A stretch of 64,000 bases of DNA from Armatimonas sp043757465. Lineage in GTDB: Bacteria > Armatimonadota > Armatimonadia > Armatimonadales > Armatimonadaceae. The notes beneath the pieces were generated by a model. That model made no database searches, was not told where the DNA came from, and worked only from the letters and a program-made list of their open reading frames with translations. Positions within the stretch are counted from its first letter, which is position 1. Each line of letters opens with the position of its first letter. Below, in pieces: positions 1 through 7,721 of this stretch. The DNA is taken from contig NZ_JAYVPL010000075.1 of assembly GCF_043757465.1 (NCBI RefSeq), positions 62,001 to 126,000 on the forward strand, read 5' to 3'. The position numbers were made by a program, and so were the translations under genes.

Positions 1-1
1 T

Positions 2-226
2 ATTGGGCGTCTGATTCCTGCCGGAACTGGGCTGGCACAGTACCGTGCGCTGGAAGTGACCAGTGCCGATGGCAGCGCGATTGGGCTGCTTGAAGTTCCT
101 GACTCTCTTCTAGGTGGTGGCACAGAGAGCCCAGCACCACGAGCAGTACGCGGCCTGGACGATGCCCGACAGCTTCTCGGAGGAGATCTAGGCGGCACTA
201 CCGAGACAGCCAAAGAACTCGCGTAG
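2..226 (+). CDS. rpoC: RNA polymerase beta' subunit, C-terminal end (partial)
   Basis: This is the last 74 codons of the largest catalytic subunit of RNA polymerase; the gene begins before the window. The frame opens with IGRLIPAGTGLAQYR, which matches the strongly conserved C-terminal motif of bacterial RpoC (xGRLIPAGTG). After it comes a Gly/Ala-rich acidic tail ending in ETAKELA and TAG. The tail is variable among bacteria, so only the opening motif supports the call. It is followed by a perfect hairpin and then by the parvulin gene on the same strand. Confidence 0.9.
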   Translation: MGRLIPAGTGLAQYRALEVTSADGSAIGLLEVPDSLLGGGTESPAPRAVRGLDDARQLLGGDLGGTTETAKELA

Positions 227-251
227 CGGGTTTGCGATAGGAAACGCCCCG

Positions 252-274
252 CTCCCAGGAACAATTCCTGGGAG
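252..274 (+). terminator. 10-bp perfect hairpin after rpoC
   Basis: CTCCCAGGAA and TTCCTGGGAG form a perfect 10-bp stem with a CAA loop 25 bases after the rpoC stop. There is no T-run after it, so it may be an attenuating or Rho-linked terminator or an mRNA-stabilising hairpin rather than a classical intrinsic terminator. Confidence 0.55.
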
Positions 275-295
275 TGAGACGGAAAGGATTTGTAG

Positions 296-1255
296 ATGAT
301 TCTGAATTTGACTGTTGCGCTACTCGTTGGTATGGCACCCCAAGGGGCAAAGACTCCCCCTGTGAAGCCCGCCAAAGTGGTGGCAATGCCTGCAAATGTG
401 GTTGCCCGTTACAACGGGGTGGATATTACCCTTGAGGCACTGAAGGCTCAACTTAACGCGACTATGGCCCGTAAAGTGGTTCCTGATCTGATTCAGCAGA
501 TTGTGATTGAAAAACTCGCCAAGACTGCCGGTGTGACAATCGCTCCCGCTGAGCTTGCGGCAAAAGTCAAAGAGGAAAAAGCGAAGATTGTCGGACAGAT
601 GGCGCAGAACGGGGCGATGATGGAGTTTAGCCAGATCACCCGTGAGTTTGGCCTGACGGAGGCGGAAGTGACGCAGACCGTTCGTCTGAACCTTCTGGCT
701 CGAAAGGCATTTGAGAAGTCCATTGCCAAAGAAGTTCGTGGCCTCGACGGGCAGCTCAAACTTGCTCATATCCTTCTTGCCACCGTTCCGCTTGCGCCTG
801 GTGCGGATGCGCAACAACCCCTGACCCCTGAGCTTCAGAAGAAGAGGGAAGAGGATCAGAAAGTACGTATTGACCAGATGCTCGTGGACATCAACGCGGG
901 AAAGCTCAAGTTTGAGGATGCTGCCAAGCAGTTCTCTGATGACAAAGGCAGTGGTGCACAAGGCGGGGATCTGCCCTGGGCAAGCAAAGGAACATTTGTC
1001 CCGGAGTTTGAGACTGCCGCTTTTGCGCTTCAGAAACCTGGGGATATCTCGGCTCCGATAAAAAGCCAGTTCGGCTGGCACATTATCAAGCTTGTCCAAA
1101 AAGGCGTGAATGCGAGTCCGGCGGAGAAGGCAAAATTTAAGAAAGAGCAAATTGATCTGCGTGTCAATCAGCCTAACGCGGTGCAGCAGTGGCTGGGCGG
1201 TATGGCACGAGGCGCAAAGATCACGTTCAACACGAACTCCAAGCTCTTTAAGTAG
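296..1255 (+). CDS. PpiC/parvulin-type peptidyl-prolyl isomerase (SurA/PrsA-like foldase)
   Basis: A 319-residue protein likely acting outside the cytoplasm as a chaperone-isomerase for exported proteins. Residues 1-25 are weakly hydrophobic and may act as a signal sequence. Residues about 38-150 resemble the SurA N-terminal chaperone region (ARYNGVDITLEALKAQL). Residues about 155-265 form a rotamase domain: it opens with LKLAHILLATVP, contains GGDLPWASKGTFVPEFE and closes with FGWHIIKLVQK, the hallmarks of parvulins. An AAGGAT site lies about 9 bases before the ATG, supporting this start. It sits alone between rpoC and a strong terminator. Whether it is a periplasmic soluble protein or membrane anchored cannot be read securely. 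Confidence 0.88.
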   Translation: MILNLTVALLVGMAPQGAKTPPVKPAKVVAMPANVVARYNGVDITLEALKAQLNATMARKVVPDLIQQIVIEKLAKTAGVTIAPAELAAKVKEEKAKIVGQMAQNGAMMEFSQITREFGLTEAEVTQTVRLNLLARKAFEKSIAKEVRGLDGQLKLAHILLATVPLAPGADAQQPLTPELQKKREEDQKVRIDQMLVDINAGKLKFEDAAKQFSDDKGSGAQGGDLPWASKGTFVPEFETAAFALQKPGDISAPIKSQFGWHIIKLVQKGVNASPAEKAKFKKEQIDLRVNQPNAVQQWLGGMARGAKITFNTNSKLFK

Positions 1256-1273
1256 AGTAGAGCGCATGAACAC

Positions 1274-1314
1274 AAAACAGCCCCGCGACAAGACTTTTGT
1301 CGCGGGGCTGTTTT
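1274..1314. terminator. Bidirectional intrinsic terminator
   Basis: An 18-bp perfect stem (AAAACAGCCCCGCGACAA with its complement, loop GACTT) is followed by TTTTTTT on the plus strand, and is preceded by AAAA, giving a T-run on the minus strand. It serves the parvulin gene (plus) and the small Cys-rich protein gene (minus), which converge here. Confidence 0.93.
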
Positions 1315-1337
1315 TTTAGTTGTCAGTAACCCGTGGG

Positions 1338-1703
1338 CTATTTAATAGCGTCGAGCTCCTTGAGCTGCTTGTCAACCATTTCGATTGTCTTTTGTGCCGT
1401 GAGCTTGCGGCTGATCAGCCCGGCTTTGGTGACGGTTTTGGTCTTGGCGGCATCATCTAGCTTCTCAAAAGCGCCTTTGCAGTTTACACAGCAGAAAAGT
1501 ACTTTCTTGCCATTGAACTCCACCGACTCGGCCTTGGCCGGGGTCTTGAGAGCTTCGCCTTTCATAGCGCAGACCTGGACGGTATTGCGGCCCTGGCCAC
1601 CACCCGCACGCTGCTGTGCCGGTTTGGGAGCGGCATCCTGAGCAACGGCAGCGACGCCGAGACTGAAGGCAGCGATTGCTGCTAGAAACGTAAGTTTGGT
1701 CAT
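1338..1703 (-). CDS. Small secreted Cys-rich protein, YHS/TRASH-like metal-binding domain
   Basis: A 121-residue exported protein of unknown function. Residues 1-21 are a clear Sec signal peptide (MTKLTFLAAIAAFSLGVAAV, cleavage near AQ-DA). The mature part has VCAMKG at Cys45 and then VEFNGKKVLFCCVNCKGAFE with Cys71, Cys72 and Cys75, the pattern of YHS/TRASH-type metal-binding modules that carry copper or other heavy metals. The C-terminal third is a Lys-rich helix. The start at 1703 is chosen because AAGGA lies 9 bases upstream and the signal peptide begins there; a longer frame upstream overlaps the SteA-like gene promoter. Metal identity is not known. Confidence 0.72.
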   Translation of the reverse strand: MTKLTFLAAIAAFSLGVAAVAQDAAPKPAQQRAGGGQGRNTVQVCAMKGEALKTPAKAESVEFNGKKVLFCCVNCKGAFEKLDDAAKTKTVTKAGLISRKLTAQKTIEMVDKQLKELDAIK

Positions 1704-1742
1704 GGTTGTATTCCTTGTTTTTTTGGGGAGCGCCCCAAGGCA

Positions 1743-1771
1743 TTGTACCCCACTCCGAGCAGGGATATAAT
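1743..1771 (+). promoter_or_regulatory. Sigma-70-type promoter, nearly leaderless, for the SteA-like gene
   Basis: TTGTAC (1743-1748), a 17-base spacer and a consensus TATAAT (1766-1771). The ATG at 1782 is only 10 bases beyond the -10 box, so the transcript should begin within a few bases of the start codon. No Shine-Dalgarno site is seen. Confidence 0.8.
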
Positions 1772-1781
1772 CGCACAGACG

Positions 1782-2930
1782 ATGACACGCGGGCAACTGT
1801 TCACTCAAAAGAAGGAAAAGGCACTGTCGCCTCTGGTTGAGGTACGCCTCGGACGGCGTACTAAGGTTCTGGCCCCGACACTGACCCCGGGTTGCCTTGT
1901 GGTTTTAGATCACCCTGACCTAGATGCAGTTGCCGCGCAGATGCTGCTGAGAGTACGCCCGTTTGCAGTTGTGAACTGCCAGCCCTTCGTGACTGGGCGC
2001 TATCCGAACCGGGGGCCGGGGGTGCTACTAGATGCAGGTATTCCACTCTATGAAGCGCCTGATAGTGAGCTTTTTACGCTCCTAAAAGATGGCGAGAGAC
2101 TCTCTCTTGAAGATGTGCGCTTGAAGCTGCTGGCTCCAATGACACGCGCTCTGCTGGACGAGAGGCTGACTGCGGCACGGCAGAACCTGGACACTGAGCT
2201 TCAGCACTTTGCTCAGAACACTCTCCAGTTCCTCCAGAAACCAGAGGAGCGGGCGCTCTTGCTGGAGACGGGGGCGCTTCCAGAGCTCAAAACCAATCTC
2301 ATGGGACGGCATGTTCTTGTGGTGGTGCGTGGTGAGGGCTACGAGGAAGATCTGGAGCGACTCTCGTTTTATCTGCGTGAGCAAAAGCCCGTCGTGATTG
2401 CGGTAGATGGGGCAGCAGATGCGCTGCTGGCTCTAGGCGTGCGGCCCGAGCTCGTGCTGGGGGACATGGACTCGGTGAGCGACTCGGCGTTGCGCTGTGG
2501 TGCCGAGATCATTGTCCATGCCTATCCCGACGGTCGCGCCCCTGGCAAGGAGCGTGTCGAGGCGCTAGGCGTGCCTGTCACACTCTTTCCCATGGCGGGA
2601 ACCAGCGAAGATGCCGCGCTGCTCCTGGCCTACGAGAAAGGTGCTGATCTCATCGTGGCGGTCGGGACGCACTCCAACCTTGAAGATTTTCTGGACAAGG
2701 GCCGTGGGGGGATGGCGAGCACGTTCCTGGTACGCCTGAAAGTGGGCAGCCGCCTGGTAGATGCACGCGGCGTCTCGCGGCTCTACAGTAACCGACGTTC
2801 CTCCATGCCTCTGTTCATCTTTTTGACCCTCTCTGCACTTTTCCCCGTGATTGTGCTTGCTGCCAGCACCCCTTGGGGCCAGAATGCCTGGAAATTAGTC
2901 AGCTTCTGGGTGCGCTCTCTCTTTCGATAA
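1782..2930 (+). CDS. SteA-like protein (thiamine pyrophosphokinase-like fold, C-terminal membrane segment)
   Basis: A 382-residue protein resembling the putative cytokinetic ring protein SteA of Actinobacteria and homologues in other phyla. Residues about 10-170 have the N-terminal SteA region (LTPGCLVVLDHPDLDAVAAQ, NRGPGVLLDAGIPLYE). Residues about 185-300 look like the thiamine pyrophosphokinase catalytic fold (PVVIAVDGAADALLALG, ELVLGDMDSVSD, the latter like the GDxDS of TPK). One membrane helix lies near residues 340-362 (LFIFLTLSALFPVIVLAA). The start at 1782 is set by the promoter, which leaves room only for this ATG. Role in envelope or division is known only from actinobacterial relatives. 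Confidence 0.8.
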   Translation: MTRGQLFTQKKEKALSPLVEVRLGRRTKVLAPTLTPGCLVVLDHPDLDAVAAQMLLRVRPFAVVNCQPFVTGRYPNRGPGVLLDAGIPLYEAPDSELFTLLKDGERLSLEDVRLKLLAPMTRALLDERLTAARQNLDTELQHFAQNTLQFLQKPEERALLLETGALPELKTNLMGRHVLVVVRGEGYEEDLERLSFYLREQKPVVIAVDGAADALLALGVRPELVLGDMDSVSDSALRCGAEIIVHAYPDGRAPGKERVEALGVPVTLFPMAGTSEDAALLLAYEKGADLIVAVGTHSNLEDFLDKGRGGMASTFLVRLKVGSRLVDARGVSRLYSNRRSSMPLFIFLTLSALFPVIVLAASTPWGQNAWKLVSFWVRSLFR

Positions 2931-2946
2931 ACACACGGTAAACATA

Positions 2947-3276
2947 ATGAAATTTATCTTCGATCATGTCGCGCAGGTTGTCCCCAATATCGCCGAGGCG
3001 GTAGCCTGGTATCAAGAACATATTGGGGCGACGGTACTTTATCAGGATATGAGCTGGGCATTTATGGAAGCGGGTGGGGCACGGTTGGCCTTTGTGGTCA
3101 AAGACCAGCACCCCAATCACCTCGCTTGGCGCGTCTCTGGCGAGGAGCTTGAAGCGCTCGCCGCAAAATACGGCAAAGAGATCAAGATACACCGAGACAA
3201 CACCCGCTCGTTTTATCTAGAAGCGCCGGGTGGGACGCACATTGAGATCATCCATTGGCCCGAAATTACGTCGTAA
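2947..3276 (+). CDS. Glyoxalase/VOC superfamily protein
   Basis: A 109-residue single-module vicinal oxygen chelate protein. It opens with FIFDHVAQVVPNIAEAVAWY, the classical beta-alpha start of VOC domains with the first metal-type His (His7), and ends with GGTHIEIIHWPE, carrying a His/Glu pair (HIEI) typical of the last strand. The substrate cannot be predicted: the family covers glyoxalase I, methylmalonyl-CoA epimerase, dioxygenases and antibiotic-binding proteins. The size and the DHV start recall methylmalonyl-CoA epimerase-like members. It follows the SteA-like gene after 16 bases and its last 11 bases overlap the convergent esterase gene. Confidence 0.8.
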   Translation: MKFIFDHVAQVVPNIAEAVAWYQEHIGATVLYQDMSWAFMEAGGARLAFVVKDQHPNHLAWRVSGEELEALAAKYGKEIKIHRDNTRSFYLEAPGGTHIEIIHWPEITS

Positions 3277-5548
3277 GCGTCCAGCGGTTGTCGAAGAAGC
3301 CTGCGTCGAGTACGCCGCTCATGCCTTCGGTGAGCATTTTGGGGCCAAAGACGCACCAGTCGGGGTAGGGGGTGCCGGAGGTGAAGTAGGGCACGCGCTC
3401 GGTCAGGCGCAGACCAGGGACCCCCGTTCCGCCAATCGCACCGATGAGGCCCACGTCGGAGTCTGGGCGTGGGTAGACGAAGAGACAGGCTAGATCTGGC
3501 TGGCGCAGGGCTTTGCTCTTATTCCCAAAGATAATGCCGTCGCGGCGTACCTGAATGGGGCATTTCCCCAGAAGCTGCTTCCAGAGCCGGTTGGTGTCCG
3601 CGTTGCCGTAGAGAATCACACTGCGATCTCGCTCGCGTTTTGTGTTGAACTCCGTGTCGGGGAGCAGGTCCGGGGAGGCATTGCCACGGTAGAGAAACTG
3701 CTCGGCATCGAAGCGGGCTTTGGCGTAGCTCCACGCGTTCTCCTCGGGCGTGCCTGCCGTGCCATAGACCAGGATAAAGCGCTGGGTGAAGGCCTGCTTG
3801 AACGGCCCGGAGCGGCGTGCGCTTTTCTCTGCCGTAGGGACGGGCTTGCGGGTGGGCCTCCACTGCCCTCCGATTTTCTCCAGAGCCAGTGGGCTGCCAT
3901 TATGCGTGAGTGGCTGGCCATCAAGAGTCACTTCCCGAATTCCCGAGAGTGCGACCGAGAGCCGCGCAGTATTTTTTGTTGTCCCTGTCAGCCGCGCACC
4001 CTCGCGCCGCAACTGGAACGAGGAGACTTCTAGAGGAATTTCTTGTTGCTCCATTGTCGCCCAAGCATTCGTGGCGCTGACGGCGGGGTTCACCGTCACC
4101 AGCGACACGCTCTCCGGGTTCTCAGTGCGGCGACACGCGGCAAAAAGTCGGTTCATCGGGGGCCAGTCCACACAGGCCGCCCCAGGGATTTTCGGGTCAT
4201 TGTCCCACCAGTGGCCCGCCCCAGGCTCCTCGTACCAGAGCAATCTCGGATGATTGACTGCCTCCAACTCCTTGCGCATCGTGCGCGCCTCAGTCACGGG
4301 GACATTGTCGTCGGCATCTCCGTGGAGCACGTAGACTGCGGCTTGCTTGAGATTCTCTTTAAAGAGCAGCGTGTCGTACTGGTTGGCGGCTCGGCTGAAG
4401 ACGGCAGTGATAGGGTTTGTACTGGCGGGGCGATTGGCCCCGCCGTAGGTGCCGAAGCTGATCCACCCCGCACTGGGCCCGATGGCGGCGAACTGACCCG
4501 GAAAGAGCGAGCCCACGGACCAGGTGCCATGGCCGCCCATCGAGTGGCCGGTGAGGTAGCGCTGAGTGGGGTCGTTCGGGTAGCGCTTAGCGGCATCGGT
4601 GAGCACTTCAAAGGCATCGAGGCGACCCCAGTCCTCCCAGTCGAAACCATAAGGGCGACGGTTGGTTGCGGCAGCGAGCGTGGCTCCGTCTTTGGCACCG
4701 TAGGCCTCGGCTTGACCTTGCGCCTGCACACTGGCACCGTGTAGGGAGAGAATCAGCGCGTTGTCGCTGGCGGGTTTCTGCGCCGGGTTCACGGCATAAT
4801 ACTGCACCGAGCCGTCTATTTGGCTGACAAATGTCCGCTTGTGTGTGAGTGTGGGCTTGCGCACGCGCATTGAGAAGCTTGCCTTTGCGCCGCCGATTTC
4901 CAGTGTCACGGGCAGCTCGTCGCCCGTGAGCTCACGGGGGGGCAGGAGCTGAAACGCCGCCTTGCGAACTGAGAAGGGCGGTAGCGGGGGAACCGCCGTG
5001 GCGCGGCCATTGGCGATGAGCTTAAGGCCACGTTGCATCTTTTCGCTCGCATTGACCACTACGACGCTTCCCCAGAGCGGGCCGCTCTCACCTAGAACCA
5101 CATCGGGCTGTGTCAGCTCCGCCGTGTTGATCGAGAGCTCGGTGGTAATGGGAACGAGCTTTCCGGCAAAGCGCCCTCGCCCCACCGGGAAGAGAAACTC
5201 GTTCTTGCCCGCTTTGAGCCGCACGGGCACGAAGATACGATTGTCACTATAGACATCCCCGATGCGCGGCTCTCCATTGACATAGGCCATACTGTGCCCA
5301 CTTGCGGCCAGCAAGAATGTCTGAGGCGCAGGCAGCTCAACCATAAAACGCAGCACGCCCAGGCCGCGCCCCGAGAACTCGCCCCCTTCACTCGAGGTGA
5401 TCGGTGCCCACGGAAGGCTCTCGACCTCACTGGAGGCAATCTTCGCCTGAATCGTGTCTGCGGAAAAGGCAAAGCGCCCCCCGCGTCCTGTGGGAGCGAC
5501 GACCTGCCCCGTGCGAAACTCAATGATCGTTTGCTGGATGTGCTTCAT
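3266..5548 (-). CDS. Large alpha/beta-hydrolase esterase (prolyl oligopeptidase-like)
   Basis: A 760-residue hydrolase. The N-terminal 240 residues are beta-rich and lack known motifs. Residues about 255-450 are an alpha/beta-hydrolase core with the nucleophile elbow LTGHSMGGHGTWSVG, followed by VYVLHGDADDNVPV (acid region) and EEPGAGHWWD (catalytic His region), as in PHB depolymerase and carbohydrate esterase relatives. The C-terminal 300 residues may be a binding module. No convincing signal peptide is visible. The start at 5548 is preferred over the ATG 9 bases upstream because a TACAAT box ends 7 bases before it, giving a leaderless transcript. Substrate unknown; likely an ester or peptide of plant or polymer origin. 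Confidence 0.78.
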   Translation of the reverse strand: MKHIQQTIIEFRTGQVVAPTGRGGRFAFSADTIQAKIASSEVESLPWAPITSSEGGEFSGRGLGVLRFMVELPAPQTFLLAASGHSMAYVNGEPRIGDVYSDNRIFVPVRLKAGKNEFLFPVGRGRFAGKLVPITTELSINTAELTQPDVVLGESGPLWGSVVVVNASEKMQRGLKLIANGRATAVPPLPPFSVRKAAFQLLPPRELTGDELPVTLEIGGAKASFSMRVRKPTLTHKRTFVSQIDGSVQYYAVNPAQKPASDNALILSLHGASVQAQGQAEAYGAKDGATLAAATNRRPYGFDWEDWGRLDAFEVLTDAAKRYPNDPTQRYLTGHSMGGHGTWSVGSLFPGQFAAIGPSAGWISFGTYGGANRPASTNPITAVFSRAANQYDTLLFKENLKQAAVYVLHGDADDNVPVTEARTMRKELEAVNHPRLLWYEEPGAGHWWDNDPKIPGAACVDWPPMNRLFAACRRTENPESVSLVTVNPAVSATNAWATMEQQEIPLEVSSFQLRREGARLTGTTKNTARLSVALSGIREVTLDGQPLTHNGSPLALEKIGGQWRPTRKPVPTAEKSARRSGPFKQAFTQRFILVYGTAGTPEENAWSYAKARFDAEQFLYRGNASPDLLPDTEFNTKRERDRSVILYGNADTNRLWKQLLGKCPIQVRRDGIIFGNKSKALRQPDLACLFVYPRPDSDVGLIGAIGGTGVPGLRLTERVPYFTSGTPYPDWCVFGPKMLTEGMSGVLDAGFFDNRWTLTT

Positions 5549-5555
5549 GCATCCC

Positions 5556-5561
5556 ATTGTA
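5556..5561 (-). promoter_or_regulatory. -10 box (TACAAT), leaderless start of the large esterase
   Basis: TACAAT on the minus strand ends 7 bases before the ATG at 5548. It overlaps an upstream in-frame ATG, which therefore cannot be the start on this transcript. Confidence 0.6.
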
Positions 5562-5582
5562 CCTGTGCGGGCACGCGTAAAA

Positions 5583-6497
5583 TTATTTCCATGAAGAGCT
5601 TGGGGCCACGATTTGGCGATGGGCGCGAGGGGTTAAGTATTTCTCAAACCACTCCGACATCACAATCAGCTCTTTTTCGACGCCTACCCAACCGTGCGCT
5701 TTGCCTGGCTTGACATCAAGGCGATACGGGACATTTTTCTCTTTCAGCAGAGCCGCGAGTCGTACGGATTGTTGTAGCGGCACGAGTGGATCGGCATCGC
5801 CCTGGATCAGAAGCGTCGGGGGCATCTTCTCCGTGACTCCATAGTACGGCGAGAGTTTCTTCAGCAGCGCAAGCTGCTCGTCGCGGCTCGCACTGGCGGG
5901 AACGCCAAATGCTGGGCGGAAGACCTGGAGCATGGGGTTATCGAGCGAGATCGCGCCCTCTTTGCCAAAGTTGAGAAAATCTGTCGGGGGAAAGAGCGCG
6001 GCGACACACTGCACGGCGCTGGAGGCGCGGTCCACGGGATCTTTTGCATCGTCTTTGCCAGGGCCACCAAAGGCCCCCATCATGAGCGAGAGGTGCCCGC
6101 CTGCACTTGCCCCACAGATTCCCAACCGATTGGGGTTCACGGAGTACTCACTGGCATGGGTGCGGATAAAGCGCACGGAGCGGTTGATGTCCTCCAGAAT
6201 CTCGGGGAGCGCAAACTTGGGCTGACTGCCGTGCACCACTTGAAAGACAGTCAAGCCCCGGTCGGTCATGAGCTTTGCCCAGCCGGGGTTGATGGAGTTG
6301 TGGTTGGAGACCCAGCCGCCGCTCACCATCCAGATCACGCCGATTCCGTTGGGCTTCGCGGGTGTGAAGACATCCATGGTCAGTGCGCACCCCAGCTTGT
6401 GGCCGTAGACAACATCCACTTTATGCTCCTGCGCTTTCACGGCGCAGGGCAGGAGCACCAGTGCGGTGAGCCCTGCGAGAAATCCTCTACGATTCAT
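5583..6497 (-). CDS. Exported alpha/beta-hydrolase (BD-FAE/lipase-like esterase)
   Basis: A 304-residue esterase with an N-terminal export signal (MNRRGFLAGLTALVLLPCA; the RRGFL pattern is Tat-like). The hydrolase core shows the oxyanion-type strand GVIWMVSGGWVSNH, the nucleophile elbow GICGASAGGHLS, the acid strand LLIQGDADPLVPL and the catalytic His in KPGKAHGWVG. This order is typical of the BD-FAE and hormone-sensitive-lipase-like esterases that remove ferulate or acetate from plant polysaccharides; the substrate is inferred only at this level. A GGAG site sits 8 bases before the ATG. It lies downstream of the FG-GAP gene on the same strand after a 54-base gap. Confidence 0.82.
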   Translation of the reverse strand: MNRRGFLAGLTALVLLPCAVKAQEHKVDVVYGHKLGCALTMDVFTPAKPNGIGVIWMVSGGWVSNHNSINPGWAKLMTDRGLTVFQVVHGSQPKFALPEILEDINRSVRFIRTHASEYSVNPNRLGICGASAGGHLSLMMGAFGGPGKDDAKDPVDRASSAVQCVAALFPPTDFLNFGKEGAISLDNPMLQVFRPAFGVPASASRDEQLALLKKLSPYYGVTEKMPPTLLIQGDADPLVPLQQSVRLAALLKEKNVPYRLDVKPGKAHGWVGVEKELIVMSEWFEKYLTPRAHRQIVAPSSSWK

Positions 6498-6551
6498 GAA
6501 AAATACTCCTTCGCCCCCCGTTCCTGGGGGCGAGCATAAACGCGGGGCGAT

Positions 6552-7685
6552 TTACTTTCCCAAAAAGAGATACAGCCCGCTCTTGCCGGGCGCGATAATA
6601 TCTAGTTTACGGTCCTGGTTGATGTCCTGCACAACTATTTGCAGTCCGGTGCCTGTCTGGGTTCCTGAGTCAATCACAAACTTCTGCCAGGTCTTCTTTT
6701 TCCTGTCGAACTGGTAATAGTAGAGGCCCAGCGGCTCCTCCGCGCCAGGGTCGTGGTCGTGGGCCTTGTAGCGCTTGCCGGTGAATACTTTATCCCCGAC
6801 TAGCACCAGTGTGTGAAACTGTGATGCCGATAGGTCTATCGCAAGCTGCTCCCACTTGCCACCGCCTAGATTATGGAGCCAGTAGAGCCCAAAGCTGTGT
6901 CCACTGCCAAAGACAATGTCATTTTTACCATCGCCGTCGAAGTCGTAGACAGGGGTGGAGATGCTAAGATCGCCGGGCTTGCACACAAACTCCGGGTGCC
7001 AGGCCCACTTGTCATTTCGCGCATCGAGGTTCTCCCACCAGCCACTGGGCGTGATGAGATCGCACTTGCCATCGCGGTTCACATCGCCAAAACCAATGCC
7101 GTGGCCTGCACCCTGGCTACCAACTTTGTGCTCGATCCACTGGCCGGCGCGCAGCTCATACCAGACCACTTGCCCGCCGCAGTTGGGCAGCACGCTCTTG
7201 TCGTTCTTGCCCAGAAGCGGCGCAAAGACCGTGGTCTCCGCACTGCCTGGCTTGGCAATCGAGTGGCGTGACCAGTTTTCCGTGAGGCTGCCGTTGTTCT
7301 CGTGCCAGAAAAGCTCGGCGCTCGCATAGTCCGACGAGACAATATCTAGCTTGCCGTCGCCGTTTACATCTAATGGAAGCTCTGCAAAGCTCGCGCGGTA
7401 GCCGCTGGAGTCCGGCCCGCGCCCCCAAACCCCAATCTCACGAAATTTATGGGGCATCCAGCGCGGCGCTTCGTACCAGGTGTCGCCGGAGACGATATCC
7501 AGCTTGCCGTCGCCGTTGATGTCGGCCGCACCCGCCGCCTCAAAGTCCGAGCTGGCATTGATCACGATCTTCTCAAACTTCAGCTTAGAGGGCTGCGTGG
7601 GAGGGACGACGGTGGCATTTTTTTGCTGCGTGGCAGCAACCAAAAAGAGCAGACAGAGCGGCAGCGCGTGGGCAAATAGCTTCAT
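6552..7685 (-). CDS. Secreted FG-GAP/VCBS repeat beta-propeller protein
   Basis: A 377-residue exported protein. Residues 1-20 are a signal peptide (MKLFAHALPLCLLFLVAATQ). The rest contains repeated calcium-binding-like loops of the form DxNxDGxxD: AADINGDGKLDIVSGD, LDVNGDGKLDIVSSD, GDVNRDGKCDLITPS, YDFDGDGKNDIVFGS and QDINQDRKLDIIAPG. That is the FG-GAP/VCBS propeller pattern with at least five blades. Such proteins are frequent next to DUF1501 and PSD1 genes, as here, and may bind carbohydrate or surface partners. The start is supported by a TATAAT box 9 bases upstream. Confidence 0.85.
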   Translation of the reverse strand: MKLFAHALPLCLLFLVAATQQKNATVVPPTQPSKLKFEKIVINASSDFEAAGAADINGDGKLDIVSGDTWYEAPRWMPHKFREIGVWGRGPDSSGYRASFAELPLDVNGDGKLDIVSSDYASAELFWHENNGSLTENWSRHSIAKPGSAETTVFAPLLGKNDKSVLPNCGGQVVWYELRAGQWIEHKVGSQGAGHGIGFGDVNRDGKCDLITPSGWWENLDARNDKWAWHPEFVCKPGDLSISTPVYDFDGDGKNDIVFGSGHSFGLYWLHNLGGGKWEQLAIDLSASQFHTLVLVGDKVFTGKRYKAHDHDPGAEEPLGLYYYQFDRKKKTWQKFVIDSGTQTGTGLQIVVQDINQDRKLDIIAPGKSGLYLFLGK

Positions 7686-7694
7686 AGCACTGGG

Positions 7695-7700
7695 ATTATA
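7695..7700 (-). promoter_or_regulatory. -10 box (TATAAT), leaderless start of the FG-GAP gene
   Basis: Consensus TATAAT on the minus strand ends 9 bases before the ATG at 7685, with no Shine-Dalgarno site between them. Confidence 0.68.
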
Positions 7701-7721
7701 CCCGCATGTGACCGAAGCGGC

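Noticed and set aside
320..1291. Long 323-codon open frame on the minus strand
   Set aside because: It mirrors the parvulin gene, has no family motif and runs into the bidirectional terminator.
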